Shown: positions 36,281 through 46,401, numbered from the stretch's first letter. The stretch: DNA of 64,000 nucleotides from UBA3946 sp002385755 (GCA_050953085.1 JBMNLX010000004.1:1-64000); one strand, 5' to 3'. Notes: generated by a model not told the origin, from the letters alone. Translations and numbers: made by a program.

Positions 36281-37941
36281 TAGTGTAAAATTTTATTGGG
36301 TAAATACAGTATTAGTTAGGCTATAAATAGGCGTCGAAATTTTTAAGTGTTTTTAACTATACAACCATTTAGGTGAAACGATTTTATGTATGAAATCCTT
36401 CATCTTGGCGTTGCTTGATTCCATGACCTTTAAATCGACGTTAAAGTCATAAAACCTTTTATGCATCTTGTATGCGGATTTGCTTCTGACTTGTTTTGCT
36501 TCTTCCGGAACCGGCTTTCGCCATTCAATGATATCTTCCGCTGTTAGTTCGTGAAGATTTGCTCTCATGATTGTTAACTGTATTAAGGCTTCCAAACTCG
36601 CTCTATTAAAGGCTTTAGGCCTTGACGTAAGACGCGATGCCAACACATGGGAGACGTGTCCTTCCATACTGCATGAGGTTTTGTATTCCGGATGAAGCTG
36701 GTTTTTGATGAATTTGAAATTATCGCATATGTACTTAACATGGGAGCGGAAGACTTCGGGACTACATTTATGATTCGGGCGCTTTTGGTAGAAATTATTC
36801 GCGATTAGCTTGAATTTCCCCGCGTCGAGTTCCCCCAGATTATCGAAGAAGAAATTAATCATTTGACTGTCGCCGGAGAAAATCGTTGTTAGCCTTTTTC
36901 TCAGGTGGAATTTATCAAGTACTTGAATGACGTCAATATCTTCTGCTCTAAAACAGTCCCTTAGTATTGATGCGAAGTTGTTAATCCATTTAGCGCCATC
37001 ACCGCTTACAAAAATCCGTTTTAAGTCTGATGTTTTAAAGCGTTTTAAGATGTAACCATAGATCCGATCACAAAAACTGCCTGTATCAACGTTTAAACCG
37101 CCAAAATAACGCTTATTTTCGAGTTCTTTGCGTTTGGAACGTAAAGTATCGGGAGAATGCCCAGTATGAAGCAAACCGAGATTGGCGAGAGCGTTTTTCT
37201 TGCGTTTCCCCTGAAATTGTTTTTCTTGAAGGTTACAGTGCGCTTCGTCAAGCTCAATGTAGACAGTTTCTTTTGCGAGATTACATCTTTCGATCATTTC
37301 TTCAGTTCTGGGAATATCGTGAATTATCGGCTTAAAGCTTTTCAGTAAGTTGGATACCGTTTGTCTCGAGATCTCAACGTCGGTTAAAGCGTGTTTAGCG
37401 GCGAAAGAAGCATTTACTTCCACGGCCATTTGGGTTAACCTAAGCATGGCGCCCGCCGTAAGGCGTGAATATTTACCTATATCGCAAAACCTATCGACGA
37501 AGAAGTAGTTTTCGTATCCTTTGGATTTATTTAAGGCAACATAATATCGCCTTCTAAACCTAATGACGCCAAGGGAAGTAATAAGCGTTCGTTCTTTAAA
37601 ACCGTGATTCTTATGAGTTGATTTCCATCGCTTACTTTCAAAGTATTGATTATCAATCGATTCAAGACATTCGGTTATCGCTTGTCTTGCAAGCACTTTG
37701 GCGAATTCTTCAAATCTGAATTCTATATTATAAATTTTAAATTTTCTAGAATCCCTCTTCAAATCTGTATTAGTTTGTGGTATACTATACATGGTGGGTC
37801 CTCCTCTGTATTGGGTTTGTCGCTTAAATTATAGCGGAGACTCACCCTAAAGTAAAGATGAATCAATAAACTAATACAGAACATGGTGATTCTTTCACCA
37901 TGTTTTTCATTTTTGTATTTACCCAAAACAATTTGACACTA
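36281..37941 (-). mobile_element. Complete ISLre2-family insertion sequence
   Basis: 1,661 bp bounded by 27-bp inverted repeats (36281-36307 and 37915-37941) matching at 24 of 27 positions (core gtatttaccca). It carries one intact transposase gene on the minus strand. A hairpin inside the right end (about 37882-37902) followed by T's would block outside transcription. No exact target duplication is evident; both flanks are AT-rich. It sits between the restriction genes and cspA. Confidence 0.9.
36353..37792 (-). CDS. ISLre2-family (UPF0236) transposase
   Basis: 479 aa, full length and uninterrupted. Family traits: an N-terminal SLGVIRFRRRYYV segment, ITVYIELDE-type acidic motif (TVYIELDEAHC, ~205), FVSGDGAKWI (~290) with V-L-D-K-F-H-L-R-K, and a C-terminal CSMEGHVSHVLASRLTSRP. 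The acidic residues in these blocks would form the catalytic DDE site. The gene is probably active or recently so, since open frame and both ends persist. Confidence 0.92.
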   Translation of the reverse strand: MYSIPQTNTDLKRDSRKFKIYNIEFRFEEFAKVLARQAITECLESIDNQYFESKRWKSTHKNHGFKERTLITSLGVIRFRRRYYVALNKSKGYENYFFVDRFCDIGKYSRLTAGAMLRLTQMAVEVNASFAAKHALTDVEISRQTVSNLLKSFKPIIHDIPRTEEMIERCNLAKETVYIELDEAHCNLQEKQFQGKRKKNALANLGLLHTGHSPDTLRSKRKELENKRYFGGLNVDTGSFCDRIYGYILKRFKTSDLKRIFVSGDGAKWINNFASILRDCFRAEDIDVIQVLDKFHLRKRLTTIFSGDSQMINFFFDNLGELDAGKFKLIANNFYQKRPNHKCSPEVFRSHVKYICDNFKFIKNQLHPEYKTSCSMEGHVSHVLASRLTSRPKAFNRASLEALIQLTIMRANLHELTAEDIIEWRKPVPEEAKQVRSKSAYKMHKRFYDFNVDLKVMESSNAKMKDFIHKIVSPKWLYS

Positions 37942-37959
37942 TCAAATATAATATTTTTA

Positions 37960-37988
37960 TTGTATTGTCACAATTAATATGTTATAAT
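37960..37988 (+). promoter_or_regulatory. cspA promoter
   Basis: TTGTAT (37960-37965), 17 bases, TATAAT (37983-37988) with extended TGT. The leader is ~95 nt, fitting the long structured 5' UTRs of cold-shock genes. The IS right end lies only 19 bp upstream. Confidence 0.75.
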
Positions 37989-38089
37989 GGACGAGTAATA
38001 AGGTTTAGATTTAAGGCTATATTTACCCTTAACTGGTACATATGGTGTAAATTTACCTTTATTATAGTATTTATAAGGAGGTACTAGTT

Positions 38090-38293
38090 TTGTATAAGGG
38101 TACTGTCAAATGGTTTAATGCCACTAAGGGTTTTGGGTTCATTAAAACTGAAGACGGCAAAGATGTATTCGTACACTTTTCCGCAATCCAGTCTGATGGT
38201 TACAAGACTCTTGTCGAAGGGCAAAACGTGACTTTTGATATCACTAACGGTGATCGTGGACCTCAGGCAATAAATGTCGTTGTCGAGCAGTAA
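38090..38293 (+). CDS. cspA: Cold shock protein, CspA family
   Basis: 67-aa OB-fold RNA chaperone that melts mRNA structure at low temperature. RNP1 KGFGFIKTEDG and RNP2 VFVHFSAI are intact. The start is TTG 38090 after AAGGAGG; no ATG fits. The long leader suggests post-transcriptional cold control. It has its own terminator. Confidence 0.95.
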   Translation: MYKGTVKWFNATKGFGFIKTEDGKDVFVHFSAIQSDGYKTLVEGQNVTFDITNGDRGPQAINVVVEQ

Positions 38294-38306
38294 AGGGAAT
38301 TTGAAT

Positions 38307-38336
38307 AAAGCCACCCGTAAAAGGATGGCTTTTTCT
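38307..38336 (+). terminator. Terminator of cspA
   Basis: Stem aagccacc/ggatggctt with one G-U pair, then TTTTT. Confidence 0.75.
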
Positions 38337-38365
38337 ATTGATATTAAAAGAAAGCGAGGATAACG

Positions 38366-40588
38366 ATGATCCAAGGCAAGCTTCTATACCATGAGATAAA
38401 CGGCCGGATAGTAGAACTAACTTACGAGCGGGAAAGACTTTTCCTTGAGTTTATTACCCCCGGCATCGTCCGGGTAGGAACAAGCCCGCGACTTAAATCT
38501 CACGCGATTGAGAAAGTTCCTTATGAACCCGCGCAAATCGAGCTTGCGGGACGGGATGTCCCCGTCTTTTCCGCCGGCCTGTTTCGCGTTCAGTGCGGCG
38601 ATAACGGCAAACTTTCTTTTCTCACGGTTTCCGGGGAAAAAATATGTTCCGATGCTGACGCCGACGTTTCTTTATATAAGGATAAGAAAATCCGTGTTTA
38701 TAAGGAAATACTTTCGGACGAGGCTTTCTACGGTTTGGGGGAAACGACCGGTTTTCTAAACAAAAAGCGTTATTCTTACGTGATGTGGAATACCGACAAT
38801 CCCGAGCCGCATACCTCCCGCGATCCCGCGCTTTATAAATCGATTCCCTTTTATATCGGTTTTAGGCGCGGCTTTGCCTACGGGCTATTTTACGATAATC
38901 ATTATAAAGCTTACTTCGATTTCGGGAAAACGGATAGCCGGGTATGCGCTTACGCGGCCGATGACGGCGAGCTTAATTATTACTTTATATATGGCCCCGC
39001 GATCGGCGACGTCGTTTCCCGATACACGAGCCTCACGGGAAGGACGCCGCTTCCCGCGATTTGGACTCTGGGTTATCATCAAAGCCGCTGGTCTTACCGC
39101 GACGCGGGGGAAATCCGGGAACTTGTAGCGTCGTTCCGTCGGCGCGGCATCCCGCTTGATGTTGTCTATTTTGACATCGATTATATGGACGAATACAAAG
39201 TCTTCACAATCAACAAAGAGCGGTTTCCCGATTTTCCGGGCTTGCTTGCGGAGCTGAAAGAGTCGGGAGTTAAAGCCGTTGTGATAATCGACCCCGGGGT
39301 TAAGATTGAGCCGGGATACGCCGTTTATGAGGAAGGGAAAAGACGCGGGTTTTTTGCTCGCAACCGGGATGGCGATATCTATCAAAACGTCGTCTGGCCG
39401 GGTCCTTCGGCATACCCTTCATACTTTAAGAAAGAAGTCCGCGATTGGTGGGGGCGGAAGGTTCGCGATTTGCTTGATGCGGGCGTCGCGGGGATTTGGA
39501 ACGATATGAACGAGCCGGCCTCATTTGCCGGTCCTTTGCCCGATGACCTCGTTTTTCCCGGCGACGATAAAAACTATTTGCATACCGAAGCGCATAATAT
39601 TTACGGGCACTATATGGCGAAGACCGCGTATGACGCGATGAAAGCGTCCGGGCGCCCCTTTGTCATCACCCGCGCCTGCTATGCCGGGACGCAAAAGTAT
39701 TCGACCGTTTGGACCGGCGATAATCACAGTCTTTGGCATCACTTACGGATGGCTATCCCGCAGGTATGCAATCTCGGTCTTTCGGGTTTCGCGTTTTGCG
39801 GGGTCGATATCGGCGGTTTCTTTTCCGACACTACAAAAGAGCTTTTAATCAGGTGGGTCCAGGCGGCCTGTTTCTTCCCGCTTTTCAGAAATCATACCGC
39901 CGCCGGCACGCGCCGCCAAGAACCGTGGGCTTTTGACCGGGAGACGCTTGATATCTACCGCCGCGTCGTCAAACTGCGTTATCGGTTTATCCCTTATCTT
40001 TATGACTTGTTTTATCAACACGAAAACTCGGGCGCCCCGGTAATCAGGCCCCTGGTCTATCATTACCCGGATGACCCCGAAACATATAATATTAATGACG
40101 AGTACATGGTCGGCGAGTCATTGCTCGTCGCGCCGGTGGTCGAGCCCGGGAGAACGAAAAGAATGGTTTATCTCCCAAAGGGAGCGTGGTATGACTTCCG
40201 GACGGGAAAAGAATACCAAGGCGGCTATCATATCGTCGATTGCCCGCTAGCCGAGCTTGCGATGTTTGTTAAGAAGGGCGTCATATTGGTGGGATATCCC
40301 GACATGGAGTATATAGACCCCGGAAGACGGGATACGCTCATAGTCGAGATTTATGGCGATGAGGCCGAGTATACGCATTATTATGACGACGGGGTAAGCT
40401 TCGCTTACCGCGACGGGGATTGCCAGATATACGATATCGTTTACCGGGACGGTTCCTTGGAAATCGCCCCCCGCAATGATTATCCCGGCGGTTATAAGCG
40501 GGTTATTGTAAAAACGAGAGATATTGAAACGGAAATAGATTTATCCGACGGGAAAACAACCCGAAATATAAAGCGAATTCGATTCTAA
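38366..40588 (+). CDS. GH31 alpha-glucosidase
   Basis: 740-aa cytoplasmic glycoside hydrolase (no signal peptide). The N-terminal beta-domain is followed by the (beta/alpha)8 barrel: DVVYFDIDYMD (~264), the nucleophile in G-I-W-N-D-M-N-E-P-A (Asp380) and the acid/base Asp in W-T-G-D-N-H-S-L-W (~452), then R-N-H-T-A-A-G and the C-terminal beta-sheets. It releases glucose from alpha-linked oligosaccharides taken up by the cell. GAGG ribosome site. No sugar transporter adjoins it, so it looks monocistronic. Confidence 0.93.
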   Translation: MIQGKLLYHEINGRIVELTYERERLFLEFITPGIVRVGTSPRLKSHAIEKVPYEPAQIELAGRDVPVFSAGLFRVQCGDNGKLSFLTVSGEKICSDADADVSLYKDKKIRVYKEILSDEAFYGLGETTGFLNKKRYSYVMWNTDNPEPHTSRDPALYKSIPFYIGFRRGFAYGLFYDNHYKAYFDFGKTDSRVCAYAADDGELNYYFIYGPAIGDVVSRYTSLTGRTPLPAIWTLGYHQSRWSYRDAGEIRELVASFRRRGIPLDVVYFDIDYMDEYKVFTINKERFPDFPGLLAELKESGVKAVVIIDPGVKIEPGYAVYEEGKRRGFFARNRDGDIYQNVVWPGPSAYPSYFKKEVRDWWGRKVRDLLDAGVAGIWNDMNEPASFAGPLPDDLVFPGDDKNYLHTEAHNIYGHYMAKTAYDAMKASGRPFVITRACYAGTQKYSTVWTGDNHSLWHHLRMAIPQVCNLGLSGFAFCGVDIGGFFSDTTKELLIRWVQAACFFPLFRNHTAAGTRRQEPWAFDRETLDIYRRVVKLRYRFIPYLYDLFYQHENSGAPVIRPLVYHYPDDPETYNINDEYMVGESLLVAPVVEPGRTKRMVYLPKGAWYDFRTGKEYQGGYHIVDCPLAELAMFVKKGVILVGYPDMEYIDPGRRDTLIVEIYGDEAEYTHYYDDGVSFAYRDGDCQIYDIVYRDGSLEIAPRNDYPGGYKRVIVKTRDIETEIDLSDGKTTRNIKRIRF

Positions 40589-40606
40589 TCAGACTTCGCT
40601 TTTTTA
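40570..40606 (+). terminator. Terminator of the GH31 gene
   Basis: aaagcgaa/ttcgcttt (40570-40577 with 40595-40602) overlapping the stop codon, then T's. Confidence 0.75.
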
Positions 40607-40752
40607 TAAATTTAAAAGAAAAATATGGAAAAAACAATCACGGTATGATACAATGTACTTAAACAATACCAAACCCCGCCATCAAAGGATAAGGTTCGAG
40701 TAGGAGGCGTTTTGCGGGAGCGTTGGGGAAATATGCGCAAGGTGGTTTTTGT

Positions 40753-41374
40753 ATGGATTTTGAATCGATTCCAAAAGACATCACGGGAAGAAAAAGCTAT
40801 CGGTAGTTTTTTTGGTTTCGTTCGGCATTTTATTTATCTTTCCTTATTTGGTAATTTATCAACATATCGCGCGGGCGGTTTGGCACGAAGCCCATTTAAC
40901 GCAAGCGGCGCCGGCGCCCGTTGTGGAAATAATGTCCGCCATTTGTTTAGTCGTGGTTTTTGTGGTTATCATTAATTTCGCTTTTACCGTCGCGCCTAAT
41001 AGAAGGACTTTGCTTCTTTCAAGATCGGTGATTCTATTTCAAAAAGCGAAACCCCGTATGTTCGCTATTTGAACATAGTCTTGATTGGAGCGGTTTTTTT
41101 CCTGTGTTTGTTTATTATTGTCGCGAAAAGGAATCGGCCGATATCAATAATTTTGGTCGGCTTATTTAGCGGTTTGGTTATTACAGAGTGTTGCTTCATT
41201 TTGTTCAAGCCAATCTACTCGGGACCATTCAATGATTCCGTTTATATAACGATATCCCTTTTTGTCAACATAGTCGCCTCGGCATTGGCGCTTGCGGGGG
41301 TGGTGGTTCGCGCCCTAATCCCGGGAGAGAAAAAAGGGGAAATAATTAGCGCGCCGGAAAATTACCCGGCATAA
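40753..41374 (+). CDS. Multi-pass membrane protein, two frameshifts
   Basis: Unrecognised, about 205 aa after joining three frames. ATG 40753 with AAGGTGG upstream begins MDFESIPKDITGRKSYR; a base missing at ~40805 leads into VVFLVSFGILFIFPYLVIYQ; around 41020 the frame changes again to KIGDSISKSETPYVRYLNIVLIGAVFFLC and runs to 41374. About five transmembrane helices result. The three pieces are hydrophobic and continuous in sense, which supports one gene. It is followed closely by another small membrane protein gene, so they may share a transcript. Confidence 0.5.
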
Positions 41375-41401
41375 AAATTTAAAGCAAAGGGGTTGTTCTC
41401 A

Positions 41402-41842
41402 ATGAGAAATAAGAAATACAGGCCGGTAAAACTCTGGATAATAATGTTTTTCTTTGTTGTCTTATTCGCTTTAATAGGTTTTCTTCTGTTGAAAGGATGG
41501 AAGAAGATAGCGATGCTAAGCGTCGCGGGATTACTATTAGTCTCGACCATCGTGACTTTAACGTTTTATATTGAAGCGAAGAAAGAGAGTTTAATAATCG
41601 GGCACGGACTTTGGTCCAAAGACAAGCGGCATCGCTCAAGTTTTACAATTAAAACAATACCGATTAAAGATATCGCCGGGTTGGAGCTAATCAGAAAAGG
41701 AAGAGCGATCATTATTAATTTAAAAGACGGGAATCACGTAATAATTCCGATCGGCGGTTATCTTAATTGTTTGGAAATCATCCGGCTCGTTTATGACATA
41801 AAGAGACAGATAGAAGAAGGAGATTACGAGTCGGAAGATTAG
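41402..41842 (+). CDS. Two-helix membrane protein with a PH-like domain
   Basis: 146 aa from ATG 41402, which has AAAGGGG upstream; an in-frame TTG at 41393 is less likely. Two helices (~10-52), then a cytoplasmic beta-rich domain (TFYIEAKKESLIIGHGLWSK..., IKTIPIKDIAGLELIRKGRAI-type pattern) resembling bacterial PH domains. Function unknown. Confidence 0.55.
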   Translation: MRNKKYRPVKLWIIMFFFVVLFALIGFLLLKGWKKIAMLSVAGLLLVSTIVTLTFYIEAKKESLIIGHGLWSKDKRHRSSFTIKTIPIKDIAGLELIRKGRAIIINLKDGNHVIIPIGGYLNCLEIIRLVYDIKRQIEEGDYESED

Positions 41843-41893
41843 TTTTAGAATTTTAGTTATGATTAATTAATGTTTTCGGCGGTGATTTTAGCA

Positions 41894-42296
41894 ATGAATT
41901 ATTATCTTGACGCGACTTATCTTTGGGACATCGTTTTTTAATCTTTTCCGCCGTCGTATTCGTTTTGCTTTGCGGCGCGGCTTTTTCCGCTTATTATTAT
42001 GATAGCATCGCAAAAGCCTACAATAACGCGGAATACGATAAAAAAAATGCAAAAGATATCTCAGGTTTTTCCCTAGGCGCGAATCCGAAGAAGTGATTTT
42101 GATGCTCGCCGCGGCGGGATTTGCCGTTAATGACGATGATTTATTTTATAAATATATAAGGAAAATTACGGACGCCAATTATCTTCCGGCAAAACTCTTC
42201 TGGCTTGCCTTTGATTTAATTATCAAAGGCGAGTTGGACGAGGCGAAGAATCGGTATGCCCTTTTTTTAGAACAAAAGAGGGAAGGAAGATATTAA
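41894..42296 (+). CDS. Membrane-anchored small protein, frameshifted
   Basis: Unrecognised, about 133 aa. ATG 41894 with GGTGAT upstream; one base appears missing at ~41912, giving R-D-L-S-L-G-H-R then a transmembrane helix LIFSAVVFVLLCGAAFSAYYY. A second frame change near 42075 leads to ESEEVILMLAAAGFAVNDDDLFYKYI and a helical, TPR-like end (LAFDLIIKGELDEAKNRYALFLEQK). The helix-turn-helix pairs suggest a protein-protein contact domain. Confidence 0.45.
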
Positions 42297-42383
42297 AACG
42301 AATGCGGCCGAAACAAATTACTTTTCGGATTCAGATATGTGGTAAATTTTTTTCATAAACATCAAGCGCATCTTATTCATTGG

Positions 42384-42418
42384 AAAAACATTTCCAGCCA
42401 TGGGAAATGTTTTTTATT
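42384..42418 (+). terminator. Terminator downstream of the small membrane protein genes
   Basis: Stem aaaaacatttcc/ggaaatgttttt (42384-42395 with 42403-42414), loop 7 nt, then T's. Confidence 0.85.
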
Positions 42419-42484
42419 TGGAAATAAAGAGTTTGAACCGGCGCGGGGATTGCCATTGAAGGGAGGATAATTCATTTTTTCGGG

Positions 42485-42513
42485 TTCAAAAAAACTGCCA
42501 AATGTGTTATAAT
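42485..42513 (+). promoter_or_regulatory. Promoter of the phosphodiester glycosidase pair
   Basis: Extended -10 TGTTATAAT (42505-42513) with a weak TTCAAA (42485-42490) 17 bases upstream. Confidence 0.6.
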
Positions 42514-42558
42514 AAAATAGGAATCATTCTTGATTTTTATCACAGAGGAGAGATTGAG

Positions 42559-44463
42559 ATGAGAAGATTTAACCTGGTTATTCTCGCGATTTTAACCGTT
42601 TTTTTTGGTTTGCTTACAGTTTACGCGGAAGACGGCGCCACGGAATTCGCCGGCGCCCGTTTTTTGGTGGAGGAAATCATTGAGGAAAACGAGCTTCCCT
42701 ACGGGGTAAAGCACACGAAAATCGACGGTTTTACCTCGACTTCTCTTTCCGGCTATGACGCCGACGGTTTGGGCGGGCGGGCCGATTTGGTAGTGCCCGG
42801 AAAGTACTACGATCAAATAGTGAACATCCTTGAGGTCCCGTCATCGGAGGGCGTAAGAATAACGTCCTGGGCTAACTTGAACGGGCACCGGTGGACGCTT
42901 ACGACCGTGCGGGGACTAATCGCCGATTACGAAAGCAAGCATCCCGGCTGGAAGGTCATCGCGGCGATTAACGGCGACTTTTTTGATATCGGCGGCGCAG
43001 GGAATTTGCCGTACCAGACGAACGGCACTCACGCGTCCTTCGGCGAGTATTATAAAACCACAACCGGCAGGCAGGTTGGGTTTACCAACGACGGCCGGGT
43101 TGACTCGTTGATCGGCAACGAGAAAGTCGAAAGAACGCAATATATGAAGCTTGCCGTCTATAATGACGACGGGGAGATAATCTCCGAGTTTGATATTGAT
43201 AAAATCAACGACGCTCCCGGGACCGGCGAAACGGCGATTTACTTCGCGCTTTACGATTCCGATCATAATCTTATTCCCGCGAGCCCTTATATCGAGTCGC
43301 ACCTTTCCTATTATGTCGTTGAAGACGCCGAACTGGCCCTTCCCAATAACGCCAACGATTTTTACGGGCGGGGCGTGATAACCTCGCGCGTTCCCCAAGA
43401 ACTCGGCGCCGGCCAGTTCGCAATCGTGACCGATGACGAAGAAATAAAAGAAGCGTTGGACGTGGGGGTTAGGATCCGCTGCCAGTTTGAACTTATCGGC
43501 GCTTACGCGGACGCGAAGGATATTACCGGCTGCGGAGCCACGATAATCAGTAACGGCGCGGCGAACATGGCCGCCGGGATGGCGAACCGCGCCCCGCGGA
43601 CGGTAATCGGCCGGAAAGCCGACGGCGAAATTGTGATGATGGTTATCGACGGCCGAAACTCCGGCAACGGGATGTACGGGGCCGATCATACCGAGCTTGC
43701 TGCGATTATGCACAGTTACGGCTGCGTCGAGGCATATAATCTTGACGGCGGCGGCTCGTCGACGATGATTATCCGCAGGGAAGGCGTTCTCGAGGTTATG
43801 AACACGCCCTCGGACGGCCGGGAACGGACCGACAGCAACTGTTTGCTTGTCGTTGCCCGCGACCCGGAAATAGATGTCCAGGCCGCGGATTTGAGCGAGG
43901 ACGCGCTCACTTTCTCCGTCGAACTCATAAACGACAGCGGCCACGATATCGAAACTTTGTATGTGGAACTCAACGGCGAATTGAAGGAAGTTAAGGACGG
44001 GGTAGTTACCTTCGCCGGGCTCGCTCGCGATACCGAATACGCTTATCGTCTCTTTTACCGGGACGGAGGCGGCAATCTCAACCGGATTATCTTCGCCGGG
44101 AGACAGAAAACGCTGAAGCGGATGCCCGAGCTGATTAAGTTGGAAATCGTCGAGGACAGCGAGTACTTCGCCATTACCGTTACCTATGACGACCCCGATA
44201 AGGCCTCGACGATTGACAGTTGCTATTTATATATCAACGATAAACACGCGAGTTTTACGAACGGCGCGATGAAAGTCAAAAAAAGCGCCGTCGGCTACCG
44301 CATCGACTATCTTGCCATCAAGTATTTTTATAATTTAAACGACGGTCAAAACATATATGTGGAAAAGGATTGGCCCGAGTTCGAGCATTACCGCGATTTC
44401 TGGGCGAAGATTCAGTATATTCCCTATTATATAAACGATTATGTCGACGCGGTTTTTAAGTAA
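42559..44463 (+). CDS. Secreted phosphodiester glycosidase-domain protein, paralogue 1
   Basis: 634 aa from ATG 42559 (GAGGAG upstream). N-terminal signal peptide (RRFNLVILAILTVFFGLLTVYA) without a lipobox, so secreted or cell-wall associated. The central NAGPA-type domain (~100-450) shows V-I-A-A-I-N-G-D-F-F-D-I, PRTVIGRKADG, M-M-V-I-D-G-R and the signature YNLDGGGSSTM. The family includes the human enzyme that uncovers mannose-6-phosphate and bacterial teichoic-acid or exopolysaccharide processing proteins. Residues ~455-634 are Ig/FnIII-like. Followed 37 bases later by a paralogue, so a two-gene operon. Confidence 0.88.
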   Translation: MRRFNLVILAILTVFFGLLTVYAEDGATEFAGARFLVEEIIEENELPYGVKHTKIDGFTSTSLSGYDADGLGGRADLVVPGKYYDQIVNILEVPSSEGVRITSWANLNGHRWTLTTVRGLIADYESKHPGWKVIAAINGDFFDIGGAGNLPYQTNGTHASFGEYYKTTTGRQVGFTNDGRVDSLIGNEKVERTQYMKLAVYNDDGEIISEFDIDKINDAPGTGETAIYFALYDSDHNLIPASPYIESHLSYYVVEDAELALPNNANDFYGRGVITSRVPQELGAGQFAIVTDDEEIKEALDVGVRIRCQFELIGAYADAKDITGCGATIISNGAANMAAGMANRAPRTVIGRKADGEIVMMVIDGRNSGNGMYGADHTELAAIMHSYGCVEAYNLDGGGSSTMIIRREGVLEVMNTPSDGRERTDSNCLLVVARDPEIDVQAADLSEDALTFSVELINDSGHDIETLYVELNGELKEVKDGVVTFAGLARDTEYAYRLFYRDGGGNLNRIIFAGRQKTLKRMPELIKLEIVEDSEYFAITVTYDDPDKASTIDSCYLYINDKHASFTNGAMKVKKSAVGYRIDYLAIKYFYNLNDGQNIYVEKDWPEFEHYRDFWAKIQYIPYYINDYVDAVFK

Positions 44464-44500
44464 GAAGGTGTTTTGAATATAAAGGAGCGGGACTAGAATT

Positions 44501-46378
44501 ATGAAACGAACGTTAAGATTTATTTGGTTATTGCTTTTGGCCTTCGCGGCGGTCGCGCTTCCGCTGTCGCCCGTGATTCGCGGCGCGGGGGAAGACGTCA
44601 CGACGACCGGCGGAGCGGGCTACTATATTAGGGAACGCGTCGCCGAGAATGATTTGGGATATTTGATTAAACATTTCACCGATCATTCGACGACGATCCG
44701 TAATAACGCCGAGTACTTACAGCAAGTCAATGTTTTGGAAGTGCCGACCGCGACCCCGGCGAAAATAATCAGTTACGCCAATCTCCGCAATCATAAGTGG
44801 ACGCTTACTTCGGTAAGAAAACTCGCGGAGCAGTTCGAGGAGGAGAACCCCGACTGGAAGGTGATCGCAGCCGTCAACGCCGACTTTTTCGATATTAACG
44901 GAATCCTTAACGGCCTGCCTTACCAAACCCATAACCCGGTCGTGACGATGGGCGAGTTTTATAAAACGTCGGTCCGAACCAACGTCTTGGGGTTTACGAA
45001 CGACGGCTCGACCAACACCTTGATTGCCGGCGGGAAAAACGTCAGAACCCCGAATATGATTCTCGCGGTTTATGACGATGACGATGAAATCATTGCCGAG
45101 TTTGATATCGAAAAAATTAACGCGGCGCCCGGCGCCGGCGAAACGGCGGTCTTTTTCGGCTACTACGACGACCAAACGCAAAAATACCTGCCTATGGAAG
45201 TCGCGCTTGACGGCGCCGAGGGCTTTTTCATTGAAGACGCGGAGCTCGCGCTTCCCAACAACGCCAATGATTTCTACGGCAAAGGTCGCATCACCGCCAG
45301 GAATCCTTTCACCCTGGAAAAAGGGCAATTCGCGATTGCGACGAAAAACCAAGAGGTCGCCGCCCTGCTTGACGTCGGCGTCAAGGTGCGCGCGCAGTTT
45401 GAATTTGCGGGCGAACTCGCCCGGGTCGATAACGCAACAGGTTATCAGGGAAAGTTTCTCGAGGGAAGCGAGTTTCGCGATAGCGGGGTGAGCGTTTTGG
45501 CCGCCCGTCATCCCCGAACGGCGGTCGGCGTCCGCCCGGACGGCTCGATTGTGATGGCGGTAATTGACGGCCGCCAGGCGGCGAGCGGGAAGGAAGGCGT
45601 CTTCGGCGACGAAATGGCGGCAATCATGAAAAAATACGGCTGCGCCGAAGCTTATAACCTTGACGGCGGCGGCTCCTCGACGATGATCATCCGCAAAGAC
45701 GGCGAGTTAGTCGTTGTCAACTCGCCATCGGACGGCAGGGAACGTTCCGACGCCAACTGTCTATTAATCGCCGTCAGGATGCCGGAGATAAGGATGGAAT
45801 TCAGCCAGGCCGAGGACGCGATAACCGTGTCCGCGGAGCTGATCGCGGCGAATAACCACGATATCCAAAAGTTATATATTGACTTTAACGGCGAGCTAAG
45901 GGAGGTCGGGGCGGAAGAAGCGGTTTTCTCGGGTCTTAACCGCGACACCGAGTATTACTATGCCTTCAAATATCGCGACAGCGCCGGCATACTACGCGAT
46001 TTGCTTGTTGACGGCCGGATAAAAACCTTAAAACGCCCGCCCGTTATCATCGCTTTCGAGATATACGAATACGAGCCTTTTTTCCACATTATTTTGCATT
46101 ACGATGATCCGGATTACGCGAGTCGTTTAAACCGCGCTTATATCACCCTTAACGGCCGCGAATCGCTGGCTCTTAACGGCCAGGCGACATTCGCGAAAAC
46201 CACTTACGGTTCGGTCATAAAGTCGCTGTCGATAAGATATCAGGTAGACTTAAATGACGGCGAGCAAACAGTAATCTCCCCCGTTGATGATTATTTGTTG
46301 AAGTCGTCGGCGGAAATCGAGGCGATTCTCGTTATCAACGGGAAGGTTGACGCTTTAGTCGAAGAAATCTATCGATAG
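44501..46378 (+). CDS. Secreted phosphodiester glycosidase-domain protein, paralogue 2
   Basis: 625 aa with the same architecture as its neighbour: signal peptide (MKRTLRFIWLLLLAFAAVALPLS), NAGPA domain with V-I-A-A-V-N-A-D-F-F-D-I (Gly to Ala beside the metal-binding Asn/Asp), PRTAVGVRPDG and YNLDGGGSSTM, and a C-terminal Ig-like part ending VDALVEEIYR. Clear tandem duplication, now well diverged. AAAGGAG ribosome site. The two may act on different phospho-linked wall glycans. Confidence 0.88.
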   Translation: MKRTLRFIWLLLLAFAAVALPLSPVIRGAGEDVTTTGGAGYYIRERVAENDLGYLIKHFTDHSTTIRNNAEYLQQVNVLEVPTATPAKIISYANLRNHKWTLTSVRKLAEQFEEENPDWKVIAAVNADFFDINGILNGLPYQTHNPVVTMGEFYKTSVRTNVLGFTNDGSTNTLIAGGKNVRTPNMILAVYDDDDEIIAEFDIEKINAAPGAGETAVFFGYYDDQTQKYLPMEVALDGAEGFFIEDAELALPNNANDFYGKGRITARNPFTLEKGQFAIATKNQEVAALLDVGVKVRAQFEFAGELARVDNATGYQGKFLEGSEFRDSGVSVLAARHPRTAVGVRPDGSIVMAVIDGRQAASGKEGVFGDEMAAIMKKYGCAEAYNLDGGGSSTMIIRKDGELVVVNSPSDGRERSDANCLLIAVRMPEIRMEFSQAEDAITVSAELIAANNHDIQKLYIDFNGELREVGAEEAVFSGLNRDTEYYYAFKYRDSAGILRDLLVDGRIKTLKRPPVIIAFEIYEYEPFFHIILHYDDPDYASRLNRAYITLNGRESLALNGQATFAKTTYGSVIKSLSIRYQVDLNDGEQTVISPVDDYLLKSSAEIEAILVINGKVDALVEEIYR

Positions 46379-46401
46379 ACTTCCGACATAAATGAATATG
46401 G

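Noticed and set aside
36272..37955. Target-site duplication of the ISLre2 element
   Set aside because: Flanks look alike (tcaaaatataat and tcaaatataat) but are AT-rich and not an exact repeat at the element borders.
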